Origin: Macrostomum hystrix | Lineage: Eukaryota; Platyhelminthes; Macrostomidae | Reading direction: 5' to 3' | DNA length: 64,000 nt | Assembly: GCA_950097015.1 (NCBI GenBank) | Contig: CATNEN010000002.1 | Span: 7,085,501-7,149,500 of the forward strand | Part shown: one piece after another, positions 21,738-33,034 of the stretch | How the letters are laid out: every line of letters starts with the position of its first letter | How positions within the stretch are numbered: the first letter of the stretch is position 1 | Translations under genes and position numbers: made by a program | Notes under the pieces: model-generated | What the model was told of the DNA's origin: nothing | Seen by the model: the letters and a program-made list of their open reading frames with translations, nothing else | Databases searched by the model: none

Positions 21738-24700
21738 CTATAGAAACACTCCGTCGGACTCTTCGTCAACGCTGTCCGCCGGGGGACTTCTCTCGGCCGA
21801 GCCCGCCACCGAGCGGTGATGCAGCTGCACCGGCTCGTCGAATTCGAAGCCAAAGTTTGTCTGTGTCTGCGCGCACGACTGCGACTGGGAGCTGGTCCTG
21901 GGCTCCAAAGCCAGCTCCTTGGCAGACGACAGCCGGCGTCGATTCTCCAGGTAGGCGGATATTGTCTCCAGCACCTGGCGCCGGTGCAGCTTCTCCTTGC
22001 TCTCCCTGCAGAACATTCGCAGCCTGGAGACAGTGTACAGGTACGGATTCAGAGCCGAGTTGATCGGCAGCGCGAATATCACGAGGCCGGTGGTGGTTGT
22101 GCGAGAGATTTTGTAGCCGGACGAGACAAGAAGAAACAGAACAATTGTTGGCAGCCAGCAGATCAGGTCAGTCAGGACCAGCAGAAACAGCCGGCGAGCC
22201 ATCAGGTGATCGATGTCCATGGCTTTGCGCTTCGCCTTGCGGCGAGTGTTTTTCAGGTGCAGGAACACGCGCAGGTAGCAGCCAGTCATGAAGGCGAACG
22301 CGGCGCAGTTGTACACAATGGCAACCAGCTGCGGCAGTCGCTGGATCATGGAAATCTGACCGTCAAGGTAGAAAGGCGAGCAGGCAGCGTTCAGATTGTA
22401 CGGCATGATCTTCCTCACCGTGGCGGACAAAGCCAGCAGCGAGAAGCCGGTCGCAGCCAGCCACGTGACCGCCACCACGGCAGCCACCCTCTGCAATGTC
22501 CAGCCGTGCTTCTTGAAGCGCTGCACGGTGAGCTTGAAGCGATCAAAGGACAGGAAGGCCAGGATAGTCACCGACACTTCGCTGCTGACCGTGGCCAAGA
22601 TCGCGCACACGGTGCAAAGGCTTGACGCACGCCACTGGTCGTCGTGAGCAATGTACTCGTGTCGATAAGACGTGTCAGTGCCGGCAATGATGAGCAAGTA
22701 GACAGCCATGAGCAGGTCGGCCAAGCTCAGATTGAGAATGAGAAAGTCCGTGGTTTTTTTAAACAGCTTCTTCACTAGGCGCCACGCGATGACGAAGAGA
22801 TTTCCAACCAGCGCGAGGCAGCCGAAGATCCAGACCATGACCTGCTGAGCCAGGTCTCCCAGAAGGTCATCGCACGAGCTGAAACCGTCGGCTGGCGGCG
22901 TGCAGTTCACGGCCACGACGTCAGCCAGGCAGCAGAACTTAAAGGAGTCGGTGTACAGGTTGTCCAGCCGCTCCAGCTTGGAGAAAGTCCTGATGGGAAT
23001 GAAGACGTCCGGGCCGGTGCCAGACAGGTCCAGCACTCGGAGCTGCCTCGGCCCGCCCTCGAAAGCCAACTCGTCGATAGTGACCAGCGGGTTTCGGCTG
23101 AGGTTGAGGTGCCGCGTGTTGTTGCTGCCGTAGAAGGCGTAGCTGGGCAGGCTGACGATGCTGAGATTCGACAGGTCGAGCTCCGCCACCAGCGGCAGGT
23201 GGGCGAAGCCGTAGCTCTCGATGCTGACGATCGGGTTGCCTCGAATGAGCAGCGTGGTGAGCCGCACCAGGCCGGACCAGACATTGCTGGGCACGGAGGC
23301 GATCTCATTGTTGCTTAAGTCCAGGTAGCGCAAATTGGCCAGGCGGGAGAACAGGCCAGCCGTGATCTCCTTGATGCCGGCGCTGCGCATCTCCAATAGG
23401 CCGAGGAGCGCCAGGTGGTCGAAGTCGCCAGGCCTGGCAGACAGCTGCGTATTGCCGCTGAGGTACAGGGCTCTGGTCAGGGGTGACACAGTCTGGTTGA
23501 TGTTGAAGCTCAGAGGACGCAGGCACTCGGTGATATAGCCGCGGCAGTTGCAGGGCTGGCGGCACTGCATGTCGCAGAAGGCCTCGTCCTCGGCATACCG
23601 GCAGTGCGGCACGCCATCGCAAGCGTTTTCGACCGGGACGCTGATGACAAGAGGCCGCGGGGTGGCGTGTGGACTGAGGCAGCGAAGGTGGCCGGCCAGC
23701 TGCGAATTCGTTCAAGGGGTTGTTGGTCAACTACTTGCCGATTATCCCAAAATTCCGCCTCGCGGAATCCCATACTCCTCATCCCGAAATCCCGAAATCC
23801 AACATACTAAAATACCACACCCAAAAGTCCCGCATTCTAAAATCATCTGATCTCACATTGCTATATCCCACACCTCAATATCCCACATCCCAATATCCCA
23901 CATCCCAATATCCCACATCCCAATATCCCACACCTCAATATCCCACATCCCAATATCCCACATCCCAATATCCCACATCCCAATATCCCACATCCCAATA
24001 TCCCACATCCCAATATCCCACATCCCAATATCCCACATCCCAATATCCCACATCCCAATATCCCACATCCCAATATCCCACATCCCAATATCCCACATCC
24101 CAATATCCCACATCCCAATATCCCACATCCCAATATCCCACATCCCAATATCCCACATCCCAATATCCCACATCCCAAACATCCCGAAGACGTGAACCTC
24201 ACCAGCGGTGGCTGCTCGCAGTCGATTTCGTCGGCACCATCGCTGCAGTCCTGCATGCCGTCGCACAGGCGGTAGACTGGCAGGCAGTAGCCGGCCGGAC
24301 ATTGGAACAGGCGCCGGCAGCCGAATGAGGCGCCGCCGCCGGCCCCGCAGCTGCGCAGGTGCTCCATGTTAGGGCACACCTGCTTGCCGAACTGCCGCCT
24401 GTCGAAGACGCAGGCATTGTTCCTCGGGAAGCACTTGACGTGGTTGAACATGCAGCGCTCCCATTGGCTGTCCGGACAGTCCGGGAACTCCAGCGAACCT
24501 GGATCGATGACGTTCTCGCCGCGGGTGCAGTTGTTGGCCCGCAGGCAGGTCATGGCTTCGTCCTCCAGGAGGCTGCCGGGACAGTCGACCTGCGTGTCGT
24601 TCACCAGGCCGTTGGGAATGCAGCGGCCGCTCAAGCAGGAGAAGCCGTTGCAGATGTTGCAGTTCTGCTCGTCGCTGAGGTCCTGGCAGTCGCTGATCCC

Positions 24701-27700
24701 GTTGCAGCTGGTAGCAATGGGAAAATTTTCGCTGATTGTACTCAAGTAAGCACTGCGATTCATATTATCCTAGCATGAAGTCTAAAAGAGCATTCACAGT
24801 AGAAAGACTATAGGGGCATTTCCAATACACACATTTTCCGTAGTTCTGTATCTCCCAAAATATTGAACCAATCGCCATGAAAATCCAGAACACGGGCTCA
24901 AATTTTCCGCTCTATGCAACGAAACAGCTTCCAGAATTACAAAACATCGGCATCATCGAGATATTCAATGATTCTCGTCGGGGTGTCTGATGGCAAAAAC
25001 CATTGATACAGCAATGTACTGATTATATCGTTAAAGAATCGCTGAATATATCGACGATGCTGACGTCGCACAGCTTTGAAATTTAGTTCATCGTAAAGAG
25101 GGTAAAATGTATCCGTTTAGTTGACTTTCACGAACAAATTTCATTCAGTTTGGGGTTGGATATTTGAAACTCCACTCGTGGTCTTTCTACTGTTTCTCGT
25201 TATCTCTTATCAAAGAAAACTCATATTTAATTAAGCAAAGGTGTAAATCAAATATTGACACCGGCTTGTTATTTCGGGTTATCCGGTGTTTTCCAATAAT
25301 ACGAAATTATTACCGGTCAGTGGCCTTTGGAGATATTTTTGACCTCCATTCTCATAGACATTTTTAGAACTGCGGCCTAGCATTATAAAGCACAGGTCGG
25401 CAAAGCTATGTCTCGGAGAAGACGAAATCCAAGAAAGATGAGACAAGGGAGAGTCAAGGGACAATGGAGAGATGAGACAGGGAGAGATGAGACAGGGGAG
25501 AGATGAGACAGGGGAGAGATGAGACAGGGGAGAGATGAGACAGGGGAGAGATGAGACAGGGAGAGATGAGACAGGGAGAGATGAGACAGGAAGAGATGAG
25601 ACAGAGGAGAGATGAGACAGGGATGAGATGAGACAGGGAGAGATGAGACAGGGAGAGATGAGACAGGGAGAGATGAGACAGGGAGAGATGAGACAGGGCA
25701 GAGATGAGACAGGGAGAGATGAGACAGGGAGAGATGAGACAGGGGAGAGATGAGACAGGGAGAGATGAGACAGGGGAGAGATGAGACAGGGATGAGATGA
25801 GACAGGGATGAGATGAGACAGGGGAGAGATGAGACAGGGGAGAGATGAGACAGGGAGAGATGAGACAGGGGAGAGATGAGACAGGGATGAGATGAGACAG
25901 GGAGAGATGAGACAGGGAGAGATGAGACAGGGAGAGATGAGACAGGGCAGAGATGAGACAGGGAGAGATGAGACAGGGAGAGATGAGACAGGGGAGAGAT
26001 GAGACAGGGAGAGATGAGACAGGGGAGAGATGAGACAGGGATGAGATGAGACAGGGATGAGATGAGACAGGGGAGAGATGAGACAGGGGAGAGATGAGAC
26101 AGGGAGAGATGAGACAGGGGAGAGATGAGACAGGGATGAGATGAGACAGGGAGAGATGAGACAGGGAGAGATGAGACAGGGAGAGATGAGACAGGGAGAG
26201 ATGAGACAGGGAGAGATGAGACAGGGGAGAGATGAGACAGGGAGAGATGAGACAGGGGAGAGATGAGACAGGGATGAGATGAGACAGGGATGAGATGAGA
26301 CAGGGGAGAGATGAGACAGGGGAGAGATGAGACAGGGGAGAGATGAGACAGGGATGAGATGAGACAGGGAGAGATGAGACAGGGATAAGATGAAACATGG
26401 ACAGATAAGTCAGCCAGGAGCTCAGCCAGCTTTGCTCACCGCTGATCACTCGAGATGCACTCCATGCTGCGCTTGCAGCGGAACTCGCCAGCTCTGCAGG
26501 CCTCGAACTGGCAGTTGGCCTCATCCATGCCGTTGCTGCAGTCTACCCGGTGGTCGCAGAGCCTTGACCAGGTGATGCGCTCGGAGTCATTGCTGCCGCA
26601 CTCGAAGAACTGATCCACAATGTCCGAGCTGCAAGCCATTTCGTCTTCTCCGCCTGAAGCAAAATGGTCTCGATTTGAGTTCTGTGATTTATTAACTTGT
26701 CGGCGCAAGACTCTTGGAAGACAGAAATCTTTTTAGACAAAAATCTTGGCTAATTCGCTTAAAATCAGCAATTTTCAATAAATTTTTCCACTTCAATTGA
26801 GAAAAGAATTTATAGATTCGCCCACTCACTCGGACAGTCCTGCTTTCCGTCACACAGTCCGTCGCTGCTAATGCAGGTGCGATCCAGGCAGGCAAACTGG
26901 TTGCTTCGGCAGCCCACCTGCTGAGCCACGGGGCTGCGCACGCACAGCACGGAGCGAGTCGGCAGTTTGTCGATCTGGCCGTCCTTCCGATGACGTCTCG
27001 ATGACGAGGTCGACAATGAGGCGTGGTTGAATAGCGTCGCGGTTCTATCACTCAGGCTCTCCGGTCCTTGTCTAGATGTCGTCCGAGTGAAGACGTCCGA
27101 CAGATCGTCCTCATCAGCCTCAGCGCCAGCAGATGCTTCGTCAGCGAACAGGGTCCGGTCGGAGGAGAACACGAAAATGCGGCCCCGCTGCACCGAGTAG
27201 CGCCAGACGCGCAGCATGTCATTGTACGGCTTCTGCTTTCCGGGCTCCTTCGGCAGAGTGGCAATCTGGCCATTGAGCTGCTCACACATGAGCCCGGCAT
27301 TCTCCAAGGTGAGCTCGGGCTCCACAGCGCTACTGTTCTGTGTGAGCAGCATGTAGCACTGCCGCTCATGCTCCAGCCAGTTGTCGGTGCAGGCCGGGCT
27401 GTCGGATCGGATTTTCACCATTTGCTGCTGGAAGTGGCGCTCAAGCTGGCTCTTTTGGTTCGTGTCGTCCGTTGACCGTTCGCAGATGTGGCTCTGGCCC
27501 TTGATCTCGATGTTGCAGGGCACCTTGATCCAGTTTGAGTGGTGCCGCGGGTTGTGCAGCATCATTCCCACACAGGGATAATTGGGATCATTGCTCGGCT
27601 GCGGGAACTCCTCGTTGATGAAGGCCTGGACGTTCGGCGAGGACCGTGAATAGACAGTCTCGTAGTGCGAGGGGTACCACTCGTGGAAGATGAATGGCTC

Positions 27701-30700
27701 GCCGTTGCTCCATTCGAAGTTCTGTTCCAATAGTTGAGTTCAAAAAGGAGGAATACAAAAATAATTTTGCTACCTAAGGACACGAGGGTGAATGGCAGAA
27801 TGGTCTAACGCGTTTGCCTCTCGCACCAAGGTTCATTAGCTCGATTCCACGGCGAGGCCACATTCAGTTTGGTAGCAGTCGCGGAGAAGCTTGGGGGTTG
27901 TCGACCAACCTTCTAGCCACAGTGAGGATGTACACTGCCTGTGTAATTGTGTCTTGCGTACGGTATCTATGTGCGTGTGTGCTCAGGAGTCAGCGGAATG
28001 GGCAGAATTGCCTCCTCGGTGGTTGCGGGTCTAGTGTCACCGAATGATGTATCAGTGCCCACCTGCAAATATCCTTATTATTACCAAGGACACAAAGATG
28101 GGAATCCGAAGTTTGGACCTCATAGAAGTTTTCCCTTCGATGCCAATAGTGTCCTACAGCACCCTCACATTGCTCAGGTAGAAGCTTTCGGAGTAGAAGT
28201 TGCCGTCAGCCGCCGCAGCTCGACCGGAGTGGAGCTGGCCCAAGCGCACCTCAGGCCGCGCCCGCAGGCCGATGTAGATGAACACATCCGAGTGCGCGAA
28301 GGCCTCCGTGTGCCACTCGTGCAGCAGCATCTGCTTGATGGCATTCATCTCCTCCTGGCTCTGGATGCTGACCAGGTGGCCGCCAAGCTCGTTGCACTCG
28401 GCGGCGGCTCCGTCCCAGGACATTGGCGCACTGGGGCGCAGGTAGCGATAGCAGGAGTCATTGTGCCTCAGCCAGCCGGGCCAGGTGCACTGCCCGAACT
28501 GCATGCGGTCCGTGTCCCGCTTCAGCTTGAACGAGATCGAGAAGCCGTCGTAGGAGCTCTTCGTCTGGGAGATCTTGCTGGCCTGAGTGAAAAATTGAGA
28601 TTGAGATTGCCCACTTCACGACAGCTCCCAAGCCGAATAACCGGTTTTTGTGAAAGTCCACCATTTGAATCAAAATTTTCCACTCTTTATGATGAACTTA
28701 TTTTTTAAAGCCTTGCGAGTCAGCATCTTCGAAATATTCAGCGACTTATGTCGAAAACCCAGGTGACAAGAACAAGTAACACTGCTCTTTATAGCATAAT
28801 CCATTGTTTCAAAATGGCAAGATAAAAAAATTAATCAATCCAAAATAGTTAAAAATGATAGCCAACATGATGACAAGATAACATTCTGTGAGCAGAAAAA
28901 TATGCCTTTATTTATGGTTCTTGCCCCCAGACACTGCGACAAGAATCGTTGAATAACTCGACGAGACCGATGTTTCGTTAATTGTTAATCGGATGGAGCG
29001 GAGCCCCGTGTTCTGGATTTTGATGTCGATTGGTTTAACATTTTAGGATATCCAGAAAAAGAAAAATGCTGGAAGAAATGACCTCGTGGTGTTTCTACCG
29101 GTAAAGTGTCTGCAATGTTTCCTAGTCAATCGTAAGTGGCATGACATACCAGAAACATCAGCAACAGTTTCCGACTTGAGATGGTCGAAAACTTCTCTCC
29201 TTTCTTGTAGCCGCACAGGGTTGTCTCCTTGCTGAACGAGTCGTTGATCGATTCGGACATGAGCAGTTTGCTGTTCAGGCACACGTCAAGATTGAAAACG
29301 TCAAGCGAGAACTCGTAATAGGAGCTCGGGCTGTCCGACTCGACCCGGCCTCTGTGCGGATCGAAAATCCAAACCAGCGGCTCTTCGTAGTTCTGATAGG
29401 CGAACGGGTAGTTCGGCGTTTCCAGGAAACCGCACTCCGTCTGCACAATCTGCTCGCCGCCGGTGTTCACGCTCTTGATCTCATTGTGCGGCACTCGCAC
29501 GCGGCACTTCTTCTCCAGGTGAATGGACCAGTGATCGGGTGAGTAGGCGCAGGTTGAGGTGTAGCTCACTGTCACCAGGAAGGATCCATTTACCTGTTGG
29601 CGAACGAAATTGAGCGCTGACGAGCAGTTGGTCTTCTCAAACATTGACAGCGGACCCGCGAGGCTCTCAGTCTCGTTCAGGGAAATCAGCGCTGTCAAGA
29701 ACTTGGTGGTTAACAGCGAGAACACAAGATAAGGCTCCGATGTTACGAAGGTAACCGAATGATTCGACTGGCTGTTGATGCTTCGCTTCGCTGGCGAATG
29801 CAGCAGGATGCAGTTTGCGTCCCGCAGCTCGCCCTGCTGCTTCCAGAAGTTGACGTGATCGCAGATGTATCGATTGACGTAAAATCTAATTACAATGCCA
29901 TCTGGGACAACCTGCTCTTGCTCCCTCAGATCTTCGTAATAATAAATCCAAGTTTCGACGGTTTTGTTCCTGGCCATGACTATGATGGGGAAGAAGCTGG
30001 ACGAGCAGTAGGGGCCCTCGGTCTCCTCGTTGCCATCAGCATCTGTCAGGATTATGACGAAGCCGCTCATTCTGCAGCTTGGGTCCAGCGGGTCCTTGTA
30101 CAAGCTGAACTGGGTGAAGTTGAAGTACAGATCAGATTTCCACTCAGTCGATTGGACCTGAAGCGGCACAATGACCTGCACTGAGCGCTGCCTGGGCTGT
30201 ATTTCGTGCATCTTCGTCTGCAACGCCTTGTAGGTATAGACGAAGCTGAAGTTTCGAAAGTTAGCTACTCTCGAGTCCTGCTGGATTTCGTTAACGTCGC
30301 TTGTCCAGTTCAGACCGACATCCCTCAGTCTGCTTGCCCAGACCGTCAGTTCCAGAGGCTCCGAGACCTGGGCATTCAGGGAGAAGACAAAGACCATCAT
30401 TTGCGGTGACATTCTGTCGAAGGTGACGTGGTCTAGGCAAGTCAAGCCCGTCAGGTTAGGCTCGTTCATGAAGTTCTGGTCCCGAAGGTCCTTGGGTGTC
30501 GGAGATGCCATCAGCCGGTCCGAGTAGGCCACGACAATGTTCTTGAAGCATTCGCTCTGGTTGTGTGACGTCATGTTGACAAAAGACAGATGCGCGCTTA
30601 GCTTTCTGGCGTAGATGGTTTCAAACTTGAAGATGTAGGTGCTGTGGTGGTACCACATGTGCTCATTGTTCAGCTCCGTTATGTAGTTTGGAGCCAGCTT

Positions 30701-32218
30701 ACTGAGATCAATTGACACAGACTCGCCATCCGTGAGCTTGAACTCGTCGATTCGCCGACGATACTCCCACTCCTCCTTCTCCACATCCGTGTACCGAATG
30801 CTGAACTGGCTGGTGGACTTGCTGTCGGTTCTGAAGGCGATGGAGGCCATCTCGGCGTTGATGTGATAGTAGAAGGGGGTCCGAAGTCCGCAGCCGAAGT
30901 CCGTGAAGGTTTCATTGCTAATCGCATGGATTATCTCGAGTCTGTCGTAGACGCAACTAGACCCGGAGTAGTCCAACTGGAAGGACTCAAAGTCCAGAGA
31001 GATCATCTTTCTTGGAGAGCTGGAAGTGACGTTCACATAGCAGAAACTGACTCGGTCCGCGTTGGGTCTGTAGAGAGACACAATGCTGTCGGTTGTGGCC
31101 TCCATGTTGGCTTCGCTGCCGATGCAGTACACGGGCAGGTACTGGGACAAGGTCACACTGAAGCCGGTCTTCTCTATCTGGCTGTCGGATCGGAAGGTTA
31201 GTCTAACCTCTGAGCTGTTGCTCTTCCAGGTGGTGTCCCTGAGGCCGCCGCCAAGTTGGCAGGTGTTGCTGCAGCATTCGACGCTAGGCGAGCTGCCATC
31301 CTCTACCAGCAGGCTGTCGCGTACGCAGGACAGATCGTCGGAGGCTTCGACGTGCAGGTGGGTGAATTTGATCTGGAAAATCGCGCCTGGCTCCGTGGCT
31401 CGAATGAGCACGGAGCAGTTTGAGTTGGGCGGGTACAGGTCGCTCAGGTTGCTAATTTTCGGGGAGTGAATGGTGATGAGGGAGCGCTGGACATTGGGAC
31501 GGGTCGAGTGCAGATGGCAGATGTCGAATCTGAAATAAATCAAAAATATGTTTTCTATACTTTTGAGCAGCCCACCGAGAGCCTGAGGATCGCTGGACCA
31601 TCTGGGAACTGGAGAGACGAAATCCCCGCCTGCTTGGCTGTCCTGAAGATACGCTAAACAAATAGGAAAACTAATGCACTATTTAAACAAAAAAACACAG
31701 GTATTGCTGTTTTCTAAAAGTTAAGCTACATTGCGCTAAAATCAAGCTATTAGTAAAAAATGTTTTCTGCATCAAAACTTTCTACGGCTGCTAAATGGCA
31801 ATTTTTGTCATTGAATTTTTTTTGTACAATAGTGTACTTTCGGGACAGCCAATCAGCCTACACTGGTCCGGAGAATCGGGTTTGGCGGGTTTGGGTTTGG
31901 GGTTTGGGGTTTGGGTTTGGGGTTTGGCGGGTTTGGGTTTGGGGTTTGGGGTTTGGGGTTTGGGTTTGGGGTTTGGGGTTTGGGGTTTGGGGTTTGGGTT
32001 TGGGTTTGGCAGGGAGTTGTTGTCTCTCCGGCCGGTTTCTACATTCAGAGCTCCATGGATGGAGAGCAGCTGCTGACTCACCCGGCATCCACAAACTTGG
32101 GGTGGTACAGAGAGTGCAGCAGAGCACTGGCTGAGTACGAATCATCATGCTGGTGGCTGTGCGGCTGCGGCAGCTGCAGACACACCAGGGCGAAGATTAG
32201 GAGGCCGAACCGCTCCAT
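21738..32218 (-). CDS. Giant mosaic LGR-type GPCR (CUB + C-type lectin + LDLa + LRR + 7TM), GRL101/relaxin-receptor-like
   Basis: Seven exons, complement(21738..23699, 24203..24707, 26440..26653, 26830..27721, 28169..28582, 29150..31529, 32082..32218), join with all phases matching into 2167 residues. Residues 1-~22 are a signal peptide. About 47-860 hold three CUB-like domains, the last around ECGFLETPNYPF. About 865-1090 is a C-type lectin domain (GGHLVSIQSQEEM, WSNGEPF), followed by a degenerate second one to ~1240. About 1250-1560 contain LDLa modules (CDGKQDCPSGEDEMAC; CNGISDCQDLSDEQNC; CDGMQDCSDGADEIDC). Leucine-rich repeats follow (LRYLDLSNNEIASVP), then seven hydrophobic helices from ~1805. 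The helix 3 end reads FDRF in place of DRY, and helix 7 has NPYLY. The cytoplasmic tail is about 90 residues, Ser-rich. The domain order fits type-C leucine-rich GPCRs such as snail GRL101. Ligand unknown. Confidence 0.93.
23868..24180. repeat. 15-bp array AATATCCCACATCCC, ~21 copies
   Basis: Lies in receptor intron 6, beginning about 22 nt downstream of the donor at 24202. Almost invariant except for a few CACCTC variants at the far end. Confidence 0.97.
24830..25200 (-). mobile_element. Dispersed element X, inverted copy
   Basis: Read on the minus strand it carries the segment AGACACCCCGACGAGAATCA, then GAGCCCGTGTTCTGGATTTTC, GATTGGTTCAATATTTTGGG and AGATACAGAA. The same order occurs at 28915-29060. 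The GTTCTGGATTTTC...GATTGGTT part is the unit of the 20.1-21.3 kb satellite. No coding capacity or termini were identified. The right part (about 25020-25140) matches 28640-28740. Confidence 0.75.
25455..26400. repeat. TGAGACAGGG minisatellite, ~57 copies
   Basis: Units of 15-17 bp (GAGAGATGAGACAGGG and GATGAGATGAGACAGG) form higher-order blocks of about 240 bp (compare 25740-25870 with 25980-26110). It lies in receptor intron 5, starting about 40 nt after the donor at 26439. The 356-codon minus frame across it is an artefact. Confidence 0.96.
27786..28060 (+). mobile_element. tRNA-derived SINE family 2, near-complete copy
   Basis: In receptor intron 3. The head reads GTGAATGGCAGAATGGTCTAACGCG (A-box-like) and GCTCGATTCCACGGCG (B-box-like), followed by a conserved body with GGAGAAGCTTGGGGGTTGTC. 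Related copies lie at 34205-34470 (-) and 63590-63760 (-), and fragments at several other sites. Confidence 0.75.
28640..29110 (+). mobile_element. Dispersed element X, plus copy
   Basis: In receptor intron 2. Contains CTCTTTATGATGAACTTA, AGACACTGCGACAAGAATCG, GAGCCCCGTGTTCTGGATTTT and GTCGATTGGTTTAACATTTT in the same order as the inverted copy at 24830-25200, with about 20-30% divergence by eye. Confidence 0.75.
31876..32012. repeat. G-rich telomere-like array GGTTTGGGGTTTGG
   Basis: Runs of GGGTTTGG and GGTTTGGGG on the plus strand in receptor intron 1, about 70 nt after the donor at 32081. The transcribed sense strand is C-rich; the opposite strand could form G-quadruplexes. Confidence 0.93.
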
Positions 32219-33034
32219 GTCACCCCGAGTCATCGATGACGCCAGAGCAGCAGCCGCAGTTGAGTTCAGTTGGATTGCCCTGAGACAGAGCAGCTAGCAT
32301 TGGACAATGCTCCTCTTAAGCGGTTCTGCTTCACCGGATGCTTTCTGTCTGGGCGGAAAACTGAGAACTGGAATGCCTTACCTAAGCCATTGGCCAATCA
32401 GGTGATTTACAGTCAGTTTCTTGGAGCAGCAGAAGCAGGTCTGCTCAAGAGCAGATGGTCGACTCCCACCGAGCTTATCTCCCGTGGGCCCGCAGTGTGC
32501 TCAAAGTTACTCAAATAATCGGTGTTGGCGCCACCTTACGGGCGGCTTATCATAGCAAGCGCTGGCACCCACCACAGGCAGTGCAGTTGACACGGGGACT
32601 TTGTTTGCAACTCTCCCCAATAGCCCTGGACATAATCTGCCGCGGGATTCCTTTTATTTATTGTTAATTTATCTGCACAATTCGACCCGAGTTTGTTCTC
32701 AACGCCAATCCATGCGCAGCGTCTGAAAGCTTGAATAACTCAAGACAAAACGCTGTTAGTGCTACTGATAGTAGGCATATTGCAGAATAAGTCAATAAGC
32801 ATGCGGGCAAGTTTGTGTATTTTTTCTGATTCTAAATGGACAATCAAATCACGAACAATTGGCACCAGTGAAAAACCTCCATGAGCCAACTAAATCACTG
32901 CTGAAAATACGTTAAAAATATGTGAACAAAGCAGATGAATTTACTCGTTATTAAATTGTTCTGATCGACGGCACTTTTCAGAATTTCGATTCAAGCGAGC
33001 TGCTTCCACAAGATCCAGTTCTACTCGCGGCGAG
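32219..33034. other. Spacer between receptor promoter and LMHGD gene
   Basis: The receptor promoter should lie just right of 32218. No clear TATA box is seen. Otherwise nothing is recognised. Confidence 0.4.

Noticed and set aside
23868-24180. GILGC / GYWDV-type repeat protein on the minus strand
   Set aside because: It is read-through of the receptor's LDLa exon into the 15-bp intronic array after a good GTGAGG donor.
25454-26524. 356-codon minus-strand open frame
   Set aside because: It lies wholly over the TGAGACAGGG minisatellite; the translation is a Ser/Leu/His-rich repeat and the receptor exon ends at 26440.
31557-31642. Extra small exon in receptor intron 1 (frame with LQFPDGPAILRLSVGCSK)
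   Set aside because: Flanking AG and GT exist, but its length is not a multiple of three, whereas the signal-peptide exon joins the CUB exon in phase directly.
31876-32012. True telomere
   Set aside because: The unit is GGTTTGGGG-like, not TTAGGG, and it sits inside a receptor intron.
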